Shown: in pieces, positions 63,360 through 64,000 of the stretch | How the letters are laid out: each line of letters begins with the position of its first letter | Position numbering within the stretch: the stretch's first letter is position 1 | Assembly: GCA_036365515.1 (NCBI GenBank) | Contig: CM070873.1 | Coordinates: 75,790,529-75,854,528 of the forward strand | Length of the DNA stretch: 64,000 nt | Reading direction: 5' to 3' | From: Torymus aiolomorphi | Lineage: Eukaryota > Arthropoda > Insecta > Hymenoptera > Torymidae | Translations under genes and position numbers: made by a program | The notes under the pieces: model-generated | What the model was told of the DNA's origin: nothing | Database searches by the model: none | What the model saw: the letters and a program-made list of their open reading frames with translations, nothing else

Positions 63360-64000
63360 AGCGATCAATTCTTTTTTTTTAAGAAATATAATTTCCTTTC
63401 AAGTAAGACAAATTTTTTTGAGAAAATTTGAATATTTTTTCAAACAATTAATAAACACTTTTAAAAAACTATTTTTTTAAGTATTTTCTATAATCCTTAT
63501 AAAAACATTTTCTATTTTTCACAAAACTGATTTTTTATATCAGTAGTATCTCATTCTCATTTCCAAATGATCTCTTTATCTCTTTACAATATTTGCTTGT
63601 AAAGTTGCTATGAAAATGTTTTCTTTTTCTTACAAATATCATTTATAATACTCTAACCTCAAAATTATAACTTTAATATGATTATTCGGCTCTCGTGATA
63701 TAAAATACTGTACGACACTGGTGTCTTTAAGAAATATAATTTCCCTTCAAGTAAGACCAATTTTTATTCATGTTAAATGTTATATGTTATCCAATGAAGA
63801 TTGCTGAACATAGAGTGACCAAGTCATTGCGAAAAATCACCAAAATAATTCAAGATCTCTACCCGCATTTCAACTCACATGAATTAATTTGCACTGCTTG
63901 TCTTTAAAAGCATTGATAAAATGTCAGCAAGAAAGGAAAATACTCCACACTCAAGCAATAGTAGGTTTTTAAATTTTGTACATCAAAATTCTAATCTATT
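63360..64000. repeat. AT-rich DNA with a directly repeated ~38-bp block
   Basis: AAGAAATATAATTTCCTTTC-AAGTAAGAC at about 63391 recurs at about 63728 with small changes. No gene before the window ends. Confidence 0.6.

Overview
The window is AT-rich nuclear DNA from an animal, most likely an insect. A Pao-type pol, a copia with an initiator-tRNA-half primer site, cecropia/rosa-like mariners, a hAT, TTAA and TA MITEs, long microsatellites and short spliceosomal introns all fit an arthropod; parasitoid wasp or ant is only a guess. No intact host protein-coding gene is visible. The sequence is a multilayered graveyard of transposable elements, and every transposase or polyprotein in it has at least one break.

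Layout. 0-3.8 kb: 3' part of a BEL/Pao retrotransposon (pol, one frameshift, one LTR). 4.1-4.4 kb: palindromic MITE. 4.4-13.8 kb: AT-rich intergenic DNA with a ~323-bp repeat family. 13.77-18.47 kb: 4.7-kb DNA transposon with ~870-bp inverted repeats, TTA target duplication and a broken DDE_1-type transposase on the minus strand with one intron. 18.5-20.7 kb: GC-richer non-coding DNA with a possible minus-strand promoter. 20.8-23.74 kb: short BEL/Pao element (two 417-bp LTRs, TGTAA duplication) with gag and protease but no pol, inserted into another repeat. 23.8-30.1 kb: TA microsatellites studded with a cecropia-type mariner, a foldback element and a 3.2-kb rosa-type (DD41D) mariner. About 30.4-37.4 kb: a nested set of elements around an unnamed transposase. 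38.5-41.2 kb: a TTAA foldback MITE and a second copy of the 26-kb foldback. 42.7-45.14 kb: pyrimidine- and CpG-rich DNA ending in a possible signal-peptide exon, the only candidate host gene. 45.5-46.2 kb: foldback element. 47.7-50.9 kb: hAT transposase pseudogene split by three MITEs. 51.9-52.2 kb: foldback carrying a hammerhead-like core. 54.3-55.0 kb: inverted-repeat element. 55.25-63.04 kb: complete copia element (7.8 kb, 325-bp LTRs, AAGAT duplication), followed at 63.1-63.4 kb by a second hammerhead-related foldback.

Most noteworthy: (1) a frame-independent excess of the pentamer CAGAG along the copia element; (2) hammerhead-like motifs in the loops of four foldback elements from two families; (3) three elements sharing TNA target duplications and CNAGG termini; (4) transposases I cannot place confidently in a named superfamily; (5) a rosa-type element whose left inverted repeat contains an antisense copy of its own transposase 3' end.
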